This document shows, piece after piece, positions 8,422 through 16,742 of a stretch of DNA of 64,000 bases. The DNA comes from UBA2386 sp046306335 (GTDB lineage Bacteria > Planctomycetota > UBA1135 > UBA2386), in contig JBKDXM010000089.1 of assembly GCA_046306335.1 (NCBI GenBank), positions 1 through 64,000 of the forward strand, written 5' to 3'. The translations under genes were made by a program, and so were the position numbers. The notes below the pieces were generated by a model. That model saw only the letters and a list, made by a program, of their open reading frames with translations, ran no database searches and was not told the origin of the DNA. Each line of letters begins with the position of its first letter. The first letter of the stretch is position 1.

Positions 8422-9471
8422 ATGGATCCCCGCGAACGCATCGCCGCCATCGGCGCGCTCGACGAGCGCGTGCTCGCCGCACTGCGGGCGCTGCCGACGC
8501 AGCCGGAGGTGCGCGTCTTCCGGTCGCTCGCGGACGATGGCGCCGCGCTGCTGCGGTTCGCGCCCGCCCTCGCGGTCGTGGCGCCGGCGGCGGACGCGAG
8601 CGAAGAAGCCGGCGCCTTGCGCCTGCTGCGGCAAGCTTGGCCGGGACTCGGCCTCGTGCTGGTCGGCGCCGCCGCGCGCGAGACGGCGCCGGCGGAACTC
8701 GCCCGCGGGGTCGGGGCGCTCGCGCTGCCGTGGCCTGGTTCGCCGGGCGCGCTCGCAGCGGCGCTCGAACAGGCGCGGCACGGCGGCGACCGACCGCGCG
8801 CCGAGGCCTTCGCGGAGCTGGCCCGCGGCGTCGCCGACGAGATCAACAACCCGCTGCTGTTCGTCGCCGGGCATCTGCAGTTGTTGCAGGCCTGCCTGCG
8901 CGCCGACGACGCTGACGCCCACGCGCAGGTCGCCGCCGCGCTGGCGGGCACGGCGCGCATCGCGTCATCGGTCGATCGGCTGCAGGCGCTGGCGCAAGCG
9001 GTCGCCGGCCCCCGCCACCGCGACGAAGTCGACGTCGCCGAGCTGCTGCGCGCAGCGGTCGCAGCCCGCCCGCGCTCGGCCGCGAACGCCCGGACCGACG
9101 CGCCGGCCGCCGGCCTCGTCGTCGCGGGCGACCGCGGCCAGTTGCAGACCGCGGTCACCGCGCTGCTGCAGTTCGCCGACGACCTGGCGGGGGCCGAGGC
9201 GACCGCGAGCCTCGCCGCCGCGGCACTGCCCGCGGCGGTCCGTCTGCGCCTCGTCGCGCACGGCGGCCAACTCGACCATTGGCAGTTGCCGCGCAGTTTC
9301 GAGCCGTATGCGCCGACCCGGGCGCTGCGCGGCCAGAACCCCGGCCTGGGACTCGGCCTCGTGCAGGCCGTCGTTCTCGGCCACGGCGGCGAGGCGCAAG
9401 CGCGCCGTCTCGACGACGGCGGCCTGCAGTTCGACTTCGTCCTGCCGCGGCGGTCGGCGGCCGCGCCCTGA
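8422..9471 (+). CDS. Degenerate receiver plus histidine-kinase-like protein lacking the phospho-histidine
   Basis: 349 residues. Residues 1-125 resemble a receiver fold but the phospho-acceptor Asp position reads LAVVAPAADA. Residues 126-349 resemble a NtrB-type DHp/CA module. The H-box is ADEINNPL, with Asp139 (codon GAC) where AHEINNPL is expected. The N-box ends LLQFADD without the Asn, and no DxGxG G1 box is seen, though FEPY and NPGLGLGLV (G2) survive. It therefore probably cannot autophosphorylate, and an allosteric or scaffolding role is inferred. It is a single gene, convergent with yidC, with no response regulator adjacent. Confidence 0.75.
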   Translation: MDPRERIAAIGALDERVLAALRALPTQPEVRVFRSLADDGAALLRFAPALAVVAPAADASEEAGALRLLRQAWPGLGLVLVGAAARETAPAELARGVGALALPWPGSPGALAAALEQARHGGDRPRAEAFAELARGVADEINNPLLFVAGHLQLLQACLRADDADAHAQVAAALAGTARIASSVDRLQALAQAVAGPRHRDEVDVAELLRAAVAARPRSAANARTDAPAAGLVVAGDRGQLQTAVTALLQFADDLAGAEATASLAAAALPAAVRLRLVAHGGQLDHWQLPRSFEPYAPTRALRGQNPGLGLGLVQAVVLGHGGEAQARRLDDGGLQFDFVLPRRSAAAP

Positions 9472-9507
9472 CGCACGGCGCCCGCGGCGCGGCGCCGGCG
9501 CGCGGCT

Positions 9508-11184
9508 TCAGATCGGCTGCGGCGCCATCGCCGCGACGTTCGGGTCCATCGGCCCGAGCACCTTCTTGACGATCGCGTTCTCGACCATCGACCACGCCAT
9601 CGACGTCACCATGTAGACGAGCAGCGCGGCGGCGTACGAGTAGAGCATCACGCCGAACAGGATCGGCATGTAGCGCATCATCTGCTGCATCTGGCGCTGC
9701 TGCGGGTCGGTCGGCAGCGGCATGCGCGTCTGCAGCCACACGAACATGGCGATCCAGACCAGCGGCAGCAGGTTGAACACGTGCGGCCAGAACGACAGCT
9801 GCAGCAGCATGTCGGGCTGGCTGAGGTCCTCGATCCAGCCGACGAACGGCTGCTGGCGCACGTCGTAGGCGGTGCGCAGCGCGGTGAAGAGGCCGATGTA
9901 GATCGGCATCGTCAGGAAGATCGGCAGACAGCCGCCGAGCGGCGGCATCAGCTTGTGCTCGCGCTGGAAGGCGAGCATCGCCTGCTGGTAGGCGCGCTGG
10001 TCGTCGCCGTGCTTCTGCTTCAGCGCGTCCATCTTGGGCTTCAGCACGGCCATGCGCTTGCTGTACTCGCGCATCGACTTCTGCATGCGGAAGTTCAGCG
10101 GCAGCATCAGGCCGCGCACCAGGATCGTCAGCATGACGATCGCGAAGCCCCAGTTGCCGACGAGGTCGTGGAACCAGCCGAGCAGGGCCAGCAGCAGCTT
10201 GGCCATCGGCCGGCCGCCCGGCATCTCGAAGCCGCAGCACGGCGACTTGAGGTCGACGTCGAGGATCGGCGCGAAGCGCTCGGGCTCGGGCAGCGAGGCG
10301 AAGACGCGGTAGCTCTTGGGCCCGAGGTACAGCCCGAACGTCGCGCGCGTCTCCGCCCCGGCGGACGGGATCGGCAACCGCAGCGCGTAGTTGACGCGCG
10401 TCGTGGTGTTCGCCTTGGTCTTCGACACGCCGTCGTCCTGCAGCGGCAGCGTGTCGACGGTCATGCCGGCGAGCGCGCCGCGGGCGGCGTCGTCCTTCGG
10501 CCAGACGAAGGCGCCGAAGAAGCGGTTGGTGCTGCCGGCGAACGCGAGGGCCTTGCCGTCGAGCGGGAACGCGTGCTGCACGCCCGCCTGCGGCGGCGTC
10601 GACAGCGCGTCGCCCGCGGTCGGCGCGGCGATGGCCACGGCGAGGTTGCCGAACAGCGACGACTCGTGCGGCAGCACCGGAACCGGGCCCCCGAGCACGA
10701 ATTCGAGCGTGCCCGTCGCCGTCGAGCCGGCGTTGCGCAGCGCGACCTCCAGGGTGAAGCCGCGCGACCGCGGGTCGTGGCGCAGCGTCTTCTCCAGCGT
10801 CAGCTTGTCGCCACCGTCGAGCGTGAAGGTGACGGCGCCGTCAGCGCGGGCCACGGTCCACGCCGCGGTCGCCGGATCGGCGGCGAACGCCGCCGGGGCC
10901 GCGCCGGCATGGCCCAGGCGCAGCATGTGGTCGTCGCCGTTCCAGAGCAGCAGCAGCCAGTCTCCCGGCGCACGCTCGGTCTTGCGCGCTGCGGCGAGGC
11001 TGACGGTGTGGTCCGTCGCCTGCAGGTAGGTCATGCCCGCGCCGAACGGGCTGAACTCGGCGTGGAAGCCGCCGATGCTGCCCGGCGTGCCGAAGGTCTG
11101 CGCGAAGCGGGCGGTGGCGCCGTCCTGCGCGGCGGCGAGCGCGGCGAGGAACGCCAACGGAACGAAACGGAACGGCGTCTGCAT
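9508..11184 (-). CDS. yidC: Membrane protein insertase YidC
   Basis: 558 residues, ATG at 11184. A hydrophobic N-terminus that looks like a cleavable signal (ending near AALAAAQ) is followed by a large periplasmic beta domain (about 25-335). The conserved insertase core begins around 'WGFAIVMLTILVRGLMLPL', which carries the groove arginine, then the cytoplasmic hairpin (MREYSKRMAVLKPKMDALK) and 'PPLGGCLPIFLTMPIYIGLF'. YidC inserts and folds inner-membrane proteins with or without SecYEG. In many bacteria it lies next to rpmH and rnpA near the origin; here rpmH is about 10 kb away on the same strand. Confidence 0.96.
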   Translation of the reverse strand: MQTPFRFVPLAFLAALAAAQDGATARFAQTFGTPGSIGGFHAEFSPFGAGMTYLQATDHTVSLAAARKTERAPGDWLLLLWNGDDHMLRLGHAGAAPAAFAADPATAAWTVARADGAVTFTLDGGDKLTLEKTLRHDPRSRGFTLEVALRNAGSTATGTLEFVLGGPVPVLPHESSLFGNLAVAIAAPTAGDALSTPPQAGVQHAFPLDGKALAFAGSTNRFFGAFVWPKDDAARGALAGMTVDTLPLQDDGVSKTKANTTTRVNYALRLPIPSAGAETRATFGLYLGPKSYRVFASLPEPERFAPILDVDLKSPCCGFEMPGGRPMAKLLLALLGWFHDLVGNWGFAIVMLTILVRGLMLPLNFRMQKSMREYSKRMAVLKPKMDALKQKHGDDQRAYQQAMLAFQREHKLMPPLGGCLPIFLTMPIYIGLFTALRTAYDVRQQPFVGWIEDLSQPDMLLQLSFWPHVFNLLPLVWIAMFVWLQTRMPLPTDPQQRQMQQMMRYMPILFGVMLYSYAAALLVYMVTSMAWSMVENAIVKKVLGPMDPNVAAMAPQPI

Positions 11185-11227
11185 GTGCGTCGTGTGGGGT
11201 TCGGCGGCCCGGCGCGGGGCCGCGCGC

Positions 11228-11992
11228 TCACCGGCCCTCGGCCAGGCGGTCGGCGAGGTAGTCGGGCAGTTCGGGGATGGCCCGGATCTTCTCCATCGTC
11301 GTCGCGACGTCGTACTCCAGGCGATGGAAGCGGACGGCGCCGCCCGTGCCGTCGCCGTCGTACGTGACGAACGACGAACGGCGGTCGCCGTCGCGCGGCT
11401 GGCCGACGGAGCCGATGTTGACCATCGCCTGCTCGTCGACGCGCCACTCCATGCCGATCTCCGACGGCTTGAGGAATCGGCCGGACCGCAGGTAGACGCC
11501 CGGCACGTGGCTGTGGCCGACGAAGCAGAGGTTGGCGTCGCCCATCTTGGCGAAGCACTCGTCCATCTTCTCCTTGTCGGCGACGTCGCGCGGAACGAGG
11601 TACTCGCGCACCGGATCGCGCGGCGAGCCGTGCACGAACAGCATGCGGCCCTCGCGCTTCTCCTTGGCCATGCCGTCGAGATAGGTCCAGAAGCGGATGT
11701 TCTCGTCGCGCGGGCGGTCGCGACGGCTGAGCTGGTCGCGGGTCCACTCGATGGCGGCGCGGGCCCGCGGGTTGAAGTCCGACGCGTAGAACATCGCGCC
11801 GTGTTCGTGGTTGCCGAGGATCGAGAACTCGGCCCGCTGCATGATCGTCGCCAGCGCCTCGCGCGGCTGCGGCCCGTATCCGATGACGTCGCCGAGGCAG
11901 ACGATCCGCTTGCAGCCGAGGCGCTCGACCTCCTGCAGGCAGACCGACAGCGCCTCCATGTTGCTGTGGATGTCCGAGAGGAAGGCGATCAT
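11228..11992 (-). CDS. Calcineurin-like metallophosphoesterase
   Basis: 254 residues with the complete two-metal signature in order: SDIHSN, GDVIGYGPQP, GNHEHG, VHGSPR and GHSHVPG. The size and the YGPQPREAL motif match the small YfcE/MJ0936-like cytoplasmic phosphodiesterases. The native substrate is not predictable. It lies 44 bp upstream of yidC on the same strand, so cotranscription is possible. The upstream region (11993-12067) is shared with the divergent miaA. Confidence 0.88.
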   Translation of the reverse strand: MIAFLSDIHSNMEALSVCLQEVERLGCKRIVCLGDVIGYGPQPREALATIMQRAEFSILGNHEHGAMFYASDFNPRARAAIEWTRDQLSRRDRPRDENIRFWTYLDGMAKEKREGRMLFVHGSPRDPVREYLVPRDVADKEKMDECFAKMGDANLCFVGHSHVPGVYLRSGRFLKPSEIGMEWRVDEQAMVNIGSVGQPRDGDRRSSFVTYDGDGTGGAVRFHRLEYDVATTMEKIRAIPELPDYLADRLAEGR

Positions 11993-12067
11993 GGCTTGAC
12001 GCGCGCAGGAAGGTACGTGGCGGCGAGGCGACGAGGAAGGGCGGAGCCGCTAACTTCCCCCACCGCC

Positions 12068-12991
12068 TTGGCCGCTGCACCGCTGACCGAACCCCTGCTC
12101 GTCGTCACCGGACCGACTGCGTCCGGCAAGACGGCGTTCGCGCTCGAGCTGGCGGCGCGCACCGGCCGGGAGATCCTGTCGATGGACTCGATGGCGGTGT
12201 ACCGCCGCATGGACATCGGCACGGCGAAGCCGGCGGCCGCCGATCGCGCGCGCGTGCCGCACCACCTGATCGACCTCGTCGAACCGCACGAGGACTTCGA
12301 CACCGCGCGCTGGTGCGCCGCCGCCGCCGCCGCGCTGGCCGACCTCGGCCGCCGCGGCAAGGGCGCGTTGTTCGTCGGCGGCACGCCGCTGTACCTGATG
12401 GCGTTCTTCAAGGGCATGCTGGAGTCGCCGCCGGGCGACCCCAAGCTGCGCGCCGACCTCGCCGCGCGCGAAGCCGCGCAGCCCGGCGTGCTGCACGCCG
12501 AGTTGCTGCAGCGCGACCCGGCGGCGGCCGCGCGCATCCACCCGAAGGACCTGCGCCGCCTCGTGCGCGCGCACGAAGTGCTGCAGCAGACCGGGCAGAC
12601 CATCAGCAGCCAGCAGCGGCACTTCGACCGCGCCGATTGGGCGCGGCCCTGCCGCATCGCCGTGGTCGAGCGCGACCGCGACGAACTGCATGCGCGCGTC
12701 AAGGCGCGCACCGCGCAGATGCTCGCCGACGGACTGCTCGCCGAGACCGAGGCGATCGAGCGCGCCGGCGGCTTCTCGCGCACGGCCGGCGCGGCGATCG
12801 GCTACGCCGAGTGCCGCGACTTCCTGCGCGGTCGCTACAAGGACCCGCTGGAGCTGCGCAACCGCATCCGCCGCAACACGCACCAGCTGATCCGCCGCCA
12901 GACGACGTGGCTGCGCCGCCTGCCCGACGTCGCCCGCGTGCCGGCGGCGAACGGCGTCGACGCGGTCGCCGCAGCGCTGGGACTCGGCTGA
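12068..12991 (+). CDS. miaA: tRNA dimethylallyltransferase
   Basis: 307 residues from a TTG at 12068, chosen because it leaves about ten residues before the P-loop GPTASGKT as usual in the family; no ATG or GTG fits. Other hallmarks are SMDSMAVYRRMDIGTAKP, VPHHLIDLVEP, VGGTPLYL and the C-terminal TRRTHQLIRRQ-like region ('NTHQLIRRQTTWLR'). MiaA attaches a dimethylallyl group to N6 of A37 in tRNAs reading codons that start with U. rsmG follows closely. Confidence 0.93.
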   Translation: MAAAPLTEPLLVVTGPTASGKTAFALELAARTGREILSMDSMAVYRRMDIGTAKPAAADRARVPHHLIDLVEPHEDFDTARWCAAAAAALADLGRRGKGALFVGGTPLYLMAFFKGMLESPPGDPKLRADLAAREAAQPGVLHAELLQRDPAAAARIHPKDLRRLVRAHEVLQQTGQTISSQQRHFDRADWARPCRIAVVERDRDELHARVKARTAQMLADGLLAETEAIERAGGFSRTAGAAIGYAECRDFLRGRYKDPLELRNRIRRNTHQLIRRQTTWLRRLPDVARVPAANGVDAVAAALGLG

Positions 12992-13040
12992 TCGTCGCCG
13001 CCGCGGTTGCGTGCGCACGGCGCGCCGCGAAGATGGCGTG

Positions 13041-13688
13041 GTGACTGCGACCGACCCAACCGCCCTCGTCGCCGCCGCCAAGGCGGTCGGCGCCGAACTC
13101 GACGAGCCGCGCGCCGCGCGCCTGCTCGCCTACCTCGACGCGATGTTGCAGGTCAACGAACACATCAACCTGACGGCGGTGCGCGACCGCGAGCAGGCGG
13201 TGGTGCTGCACGCGCTCGACGGACTGGCGTTCGCGCAGTCGGGGCTGCGGCCCCGCCACGTGCTCGACCTCGGCACCGGCAACGGCTTTCCCGGCGTCGC
13301 CGTCGCCGCGCTGCACCCTGGCGCCTCGGTCGTGCTGATGGACCGCACCGGCAAGAAGGTGCGCGCCGTCGGCACTTGCCTCGTCACGGCGAAGTTCGAC
13401 GGCGTCGAGACGCTGAACCTGGACGCGCAGCAGGCGCCGTCGCTGCGGCGCGAACTGCGCCACGCCTTCGACGTCGTGACGGCGCGCGCGGTCGGCAAGC
13501 CGGAACTGCTGGCGGAACTCGCCGACCCGCTGCTGCGCCCGGGCGGCCACCTCGTGCTGTGGCTCGACGCCGGCGCCGACGCCCCCGAGCGCCTCGGCCT
13601 GTTCCGCCGCGTGGCGCTGCACCGCTACAAGCTCCCCGCTCCGGCCGAGCGCGAGCGCGTGCTCGGCTGCTGGCAGAAGAAGGGCTGA
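13041..13688 (+). CDS. rsmG: 16S rRNA (guanine(527)-N7)-methyltransferase
   Basis: 215 residues from the GTG at 13041; another GTG at 13011 would add ten residues, but the shorter form matches family spacing to the INLTAVRD motif. The SAM-binding motif is LDLGTGNGFPGVAVA, followed by VLMDRTGKKVR and VTARAVGKPE. RsmG (GidB) methylates G527 in the 530 loop of 16S rRNA, and its loss gives low-level streptomycin resistance in other species. It is 49 bp after miaA and probably in the same transcript. Confidence 0.93.
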   Translation: MTATDPTALVAAAKAVGAELDEPRAARLLAYLDAMLQVNEHINLTAVRDREQAVVLHALDGLAFAQSGLRPRHVLDLGTGNGFPGVAVAALHPGASVVLMDRTGKKVRAVGTCLVTAKFDGVETLNLDAQQAPSLRRELRHAFDVVTARAVGKPELLAELADPLLRPGGHLVLWLDAGADAPERLGLFRRVALHRYKLPAPAERERVLGCWQKKG

Positions 13689-13801
13689 GAGCGGAGTGCT
13701 CATGGTGCAACCCGCCCACGCTCCCCTCGCCACCGCCATGGCGGCCGCGCCGCGCGCCGAGCACCGATCGGCCGGCGAGAACTGAGCGCATCCGTCCTGC
13801 C

Positions 13802-14377
13802 GTGCGCCGCGCGTTGATGGCCGCGACCGCAGCGGGGCTGTGGACCGTCGTCGGTTGCACCGCGACGGTGACACCGCCGCGCAACGTGGCGCGCCCGGCG
13901 ACCGTGCACTTGCTGCGCGGAGCGATGCACACCGGGTTGGTGCTGCCGCCCGCGACGGATGGCGCGGGCTTCGTCGAGTTCGGCTACGGCGAGTGGGAGT
14001 GGTTCGCGCGCGGCAACGACGCGTGGTACCGCGTGTTCCCGACGGTGCTGTGGCCGACGATGGGCACGCTCGGCGCGCGCCCGTTCGCAGCGGCCGATGC
14101 GGCGGGCCTGCAGCGGGCGGCATGGTGGGCGGAACTGACGCCCCTCGTCGTCGAAGCGTCGAAGGTCGATGCACTGCGCGCACGCCTCGAAGGCTCGATG
14201 CGCGCGCGCGACGACGAAGTGATGCGGCGGCCGGACCTCGGCTGGACCTTCGTGCCCGCCGCGACCTCCTACTGGTTCCCCAACACGTGCGCCGACGTCG
14301 TCGCCGCCTGGTGCGAGGAACTCGGCTGCACCGTCAGTTGGGTGCCGATCTGCACGGCACTCGCTGGCCCGGACTGA
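13802..14377 (+). CDS. DUF2459-like secreted or lipoprotein
   Basis: 191 residues from the GTG at 13802, which supplies the basic n-region (VRRALM) before a hydrophobic segment ending VVGC, a possible lipobox. The body resembles DUF2459/TIGR02117 proteins: 'LLRGAMHTGLVLP', 'FVEFGYGEWEWF', and a late SYWFPNTCADVVAAW that matches the family's conserved Asn-Thr-Cys region. Function is not established for this family. The assignment is by resemblance of these motifs and moderate. Confidence 0.6.
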   Translation: MRRALMAATAAGLWTVVGCTATVTPPRNVARPATVHLLRGAMHTGLVLPPATDGAGFVEFGYGEWEWFARGNDAWYRVFPTVLWPTMGTLGARPFAAADAAGLQRAAWWAELTPLVVEASKVDALRARLEGSMRARDDEVMRRPDLGWTFVPAATSYWFPNTCADVVAAWCEELGCTVSWVPICTALAGPD

Positions 14378-14530
14378 CGGGCTACGTCGGCGCGACCGCC
14401 GTTGGGCGACGGCGACCCATCGAATGCGCGACGTCACCCGTCTCGCGGCGGGCTTCGCCAGCGTTTCCTGGCGGCGGCGTCATGCAACCACGGAGTCGCC
14501 GCAGCGGGCTGGCTGCTCGCCTCGCCCGAG

Positions 14531-14629
14531 GTCGCCCCCCGCGTTGCGGCGGCGACCCAGCAAGTCGCCCCCCGCGTTGCGGCGGCGACGCAGCAAGACG
14601 CCCCCCGCGTTGCGGCGGCGACCCGGCAA
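14531..14629. repeat. Three tandem 33-bp repeats
   Basis: Units at 14531-14563, 14564-14596 and 14597-14629 share the core CCCCCCGCGTTGCGGCGGCG with 1-3 differences among copies. They sit in the 285-bp non-coding gap between two convergent genes (14378-14662). The remainder of that gap includes a short inverted pair CGCCAG/CTGGCG near 14456 and nothing else recognised. Because 33 is a multiple of three, every frame stays open through the array, but no plausible gene contains it. Confidence 0.85.
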
Positions 14630-14662
14630 CCTGACATCGCGCCCGCTTCGCGGGCGTCGACC

Positions 14663-15031
14663 TCACCGCGTGACGATCTCGTCGACGCCCGGGACCGTGC
14701 TCGCCTGCATCAGGCCAAAGCGGCCGACGTGACCCAGCTTGGTCGTGTCGTTCGAGTAGTTCACGTACGGGTCGTTCTGGTTGTAGTTCCAGACGTGGCG
14801 GTCGATGAAGTCCTGGATCGCCATCAGATCGCGGCCGAACGCGTTGTTGCGGCCGTCGTTGCGCCGGCGCAGCTCGCCGAAGAACTGGTTGCGCTTGTGC
14901 GTCCGCTCGAGCGACGACACCGACTTGATCTCACGGTCGCCGCTCTCGCGGTACGAGGACTTGCCGTCGAGGCCGAACCACGAGCAGGCACCGAGTGGCA
15001 GCAGGGCGAGGACGAGGGCGAACGTGCGCAT
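14663..15031 (-). CDS. Small putative lipoprotein
   Basis: 122 residues, ATG at 15031. Signal peptide with lipobox LGAC (Cys at about residue 16) followed by SWFGLDGK. The mature part is polar and rich in Arg and Asn ('RTHKRNQFFGELRRRNDGRN', 'RHVWNYNQNDPYVNY'), with no recognised domain. It is divergent from nadD. Codon composition and the clear lipobox make it a real gene; function unknown. Confidence 0.7.
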   Translation of the reverse strand: MRTFALVLALLPLGACSWFGLDGKSSYRESGDREIKSVSSLERTHKRNQFFGELRRRNDGRNNAFGRDLMAIQDFIDRHVWNYNQNDPYVNYSNDTTKLGHVGRFGLMQASTVPGVDEIVTR

Positions 15032-15187
15032 TGGTCGTGCGGAAGAGGGGTCTGGGGTTCACCGCCACCGGGAGAGGACGGCGGGAGGCGGAACCCTAGC
15101 CAGCGCGATGGCCGCCCGCAACCGGGAAGTGCGCGCGCGATCCGGCCCTGCGTTCCGCGCCGACCGGCGGCCGGCTACCGTCGCGCC

Positions 15188-15829
15188 ATGGCAAGCGAGC
15201 ACGCCGCATCCGCCCGACCCCACCAGGGGCTCGGCGTCTTCGGCGGCTCGTTCAATCCACCGCACGCGAGCCATCGCCGGCTGTGCGCCGCCGCCCTGGC
15301 GGGCCTGCCGATCGCGCGGTTGCTGGTGATGCCGAGCGGCGACCACCCGCTCAAGCGCAACCAGGACATGGCCCCGGCCGCCGACCGGCTGGCGATGTGC
15401 CGGCTCGCGTTCGGCGACCTGCCCGGCGTCGCGATCGACGATCGCGAAGTGCGCCGACCGGGGCCGTCGTTCACCGTCGACACGCTGGCGGAACTGCGCG
15501 CCGAACACCCTGGCGCGCCGCTCTACCTGCTGGTCGGCAGCGACAACCTGCGCATCCTCGGCCTGTGGCGCGAACCGGCGCGCATCCTCGAACTCGCGAC
15601 GCTGGTCACCTACCCGCGGGCCGGTCATCCCGTCGACGCCGCGACGCTCGCGACGCTGCCGGTGCCGGCCGACGCCCGCGACCGCATCGCCGCCCACGTG
15701 CTCGACCTGCCCGCCGACGCCGTCGCCGCCAGCGACCTGCGCGCCCGCTGGCGCCGCGGCGAGCGCGACCTGCCCGAACTGACGCCCGCCGTGCGCGACT
15801 ACATCGCCGCGCACGGACTCTACGCATGA
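15188..15829 (+). CDS. nadD: Nicotinate-nucleotide adenylyltransferase
   Basis: 213 residues from the ATG at 15188. Nucleotidyltransferase signature GVFGGSFNPPHASH (HxxH-like), then RLAMCRLAF, VRRPGPSFTVDTL, LLVGSDNLRIL and a C-terminal SDLRARWRRGE in place of the usual ISSTxIR motif, a mild departure. The enzyme makes deamido-NAD from nicotinate mononucleotide and ATP in the cytoplasm. The stop overlaps the ATG of the following membrane transferase (ATGA). Confidence 0.92.
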   Translation: MASEHAASARPHQGLGVFGGSFNPPHASHRRLCAAALAGLPIARLLVMPSGDHPLKRNQDMAPAADRLAMCRLAFGDLPGVAIDDREVRRPGPSFTVDTLAELRAEHPGAPLYLLVGSDNLRILGLWREPARILELATLVTYPRAGHPVDAATLATLPVPADARDRIAAHVLDLPADAVAASDLRARWRRGERDLPELTPAVRDYIAAHGLYA

Positions 15830-16689
15830 CGCCGTGGCCGGCGTGGACTGCCGCGGCGCTAGCCACCGCGCTGCTCGCCGTCGGCGTGTTGGTGAACCGC
15901 CGCGTCGTCGGCTGGCTGCCCGACGACGTCCCGGGACCCGGGCGCAAGCAGCACGGTCGCCCGATCCCCCTCGCCGGGGTGCTGCTGACCCCGCCGCTGG
16001 CGCTGTGGATGCTGTGGGACCCGCTCTGGCCCGGCGACCGCCTCGGCGTCGGCGCCGTGGCGCTGGCAGCGCTGGTCGGGTGGCTCGACGACCGCCGCAA
16101 AGAGCACGGCGGCGGCCTCGACTGGCGCCACAAGGCGCTCGGGCTCCTGGCGGTGGCGAGCCTCGCCGCGGCGTCCGTCTGCAACCCGGTGCACGCGCCC
16201 GGCCACTGGCTGCTGTTCGCGGGCTTCGTGTTCGTGTTCGTCAACGCGCTGAACTTCCTCGACAACCAGAACGGCGTCGCCGCGGCGTTGGCCGCCGTGA
16301 CGCTGCTGGCGGCCGGCGGCGGCGGCCTCGACGGCTTCCTGCGCGACGATTGGCCGGCGGCGGCCGCCGCGGCGGCGTTGGCGTTCCTGCCATGGAACTG
16401 GCCGCGCGCGCGGCTGTTCCTCGGCGATGCCGGCGCGTACGCGCTCGGCGCCGCCGCGGCGATCGCCGTGTGCTGGTGGCTGCGCGCCGGCCCGTCGGGG
16501 CTCTGGCTCGCCGCCGTGCCGCTCGCCGACTTCGCACAGGTCGTCGTGGTGCGCCTGTGGCTCGGGCTGCCGCCGTGGGTCGGCGACCGCCGCCATCTCA
16601 CCCACCTCGCGCTGCGCTGCGGCGCGCCGTCCTGGGCGCTGGCGCCGCTGTTCGCCGCCGCGGCGTGGGCGCTCGCCCGCCTCGCCTGA
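15826..16689 (+). CDS. MraY/WecA-like polyprenyl-phosphate phosphosugar transferase
   Basis: 287 residues with about nine hydrophobic segments. Family motifs in order: KQHGRPIPLAG, the aspartate pair in GWLDDRRKE, NALNFLDNQNGVA (nucleophile region) and RLFLGDAGAYALG. These enzymes transfer a sugar-1-phosphate from a UDP-sugar to undecaprenyl phosphate to begin an O-antigen, teichoic-type or exopolysaccharide chain. The usual NFxDGxDG reads NFLDNQNGVA, a variation found in the WecA/GT4 side of the family rather than in true MraY. It overlaps nadD by 4 bp. Confidence 0.85.
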   Translation: MTPWPAWTAAALATALLAVGVLVNRRVVGWLPDDVPGPGRKQHGRPIPLAGVLLTPPLALWMLWDPLWPGDRLGVGAVALAALVGWLDDRRKEHGGGLDWRHKALGLLAVASLAAASVCNPVHAPGHWLLFAGFVFVFVNALNFLDNQNGVAAALAAVTLLAAGGGGLDGFLRDDWPAAAAAAALAFLPWNWPRARLFLGDAGAYALGAAAAIAVCWWLRAGPSGLWLAAVPLADFAQVVVVRLWLGLPPWVGDRRHLTHLALRCGAPSWALAPLFAAAAWALARLA

Positions 16690-16742
16690 GGGCGGCCTCG
16701 GAGCCGGCAAGGCAATCGCTTCTCGCGCTCGGCGTGGCCGCG

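Noticed and set aside
14531..14629. Tandem repeats as a CRISPR array
   Set aside because: Units are directly adjacent with no unique spacers, and there are only three.
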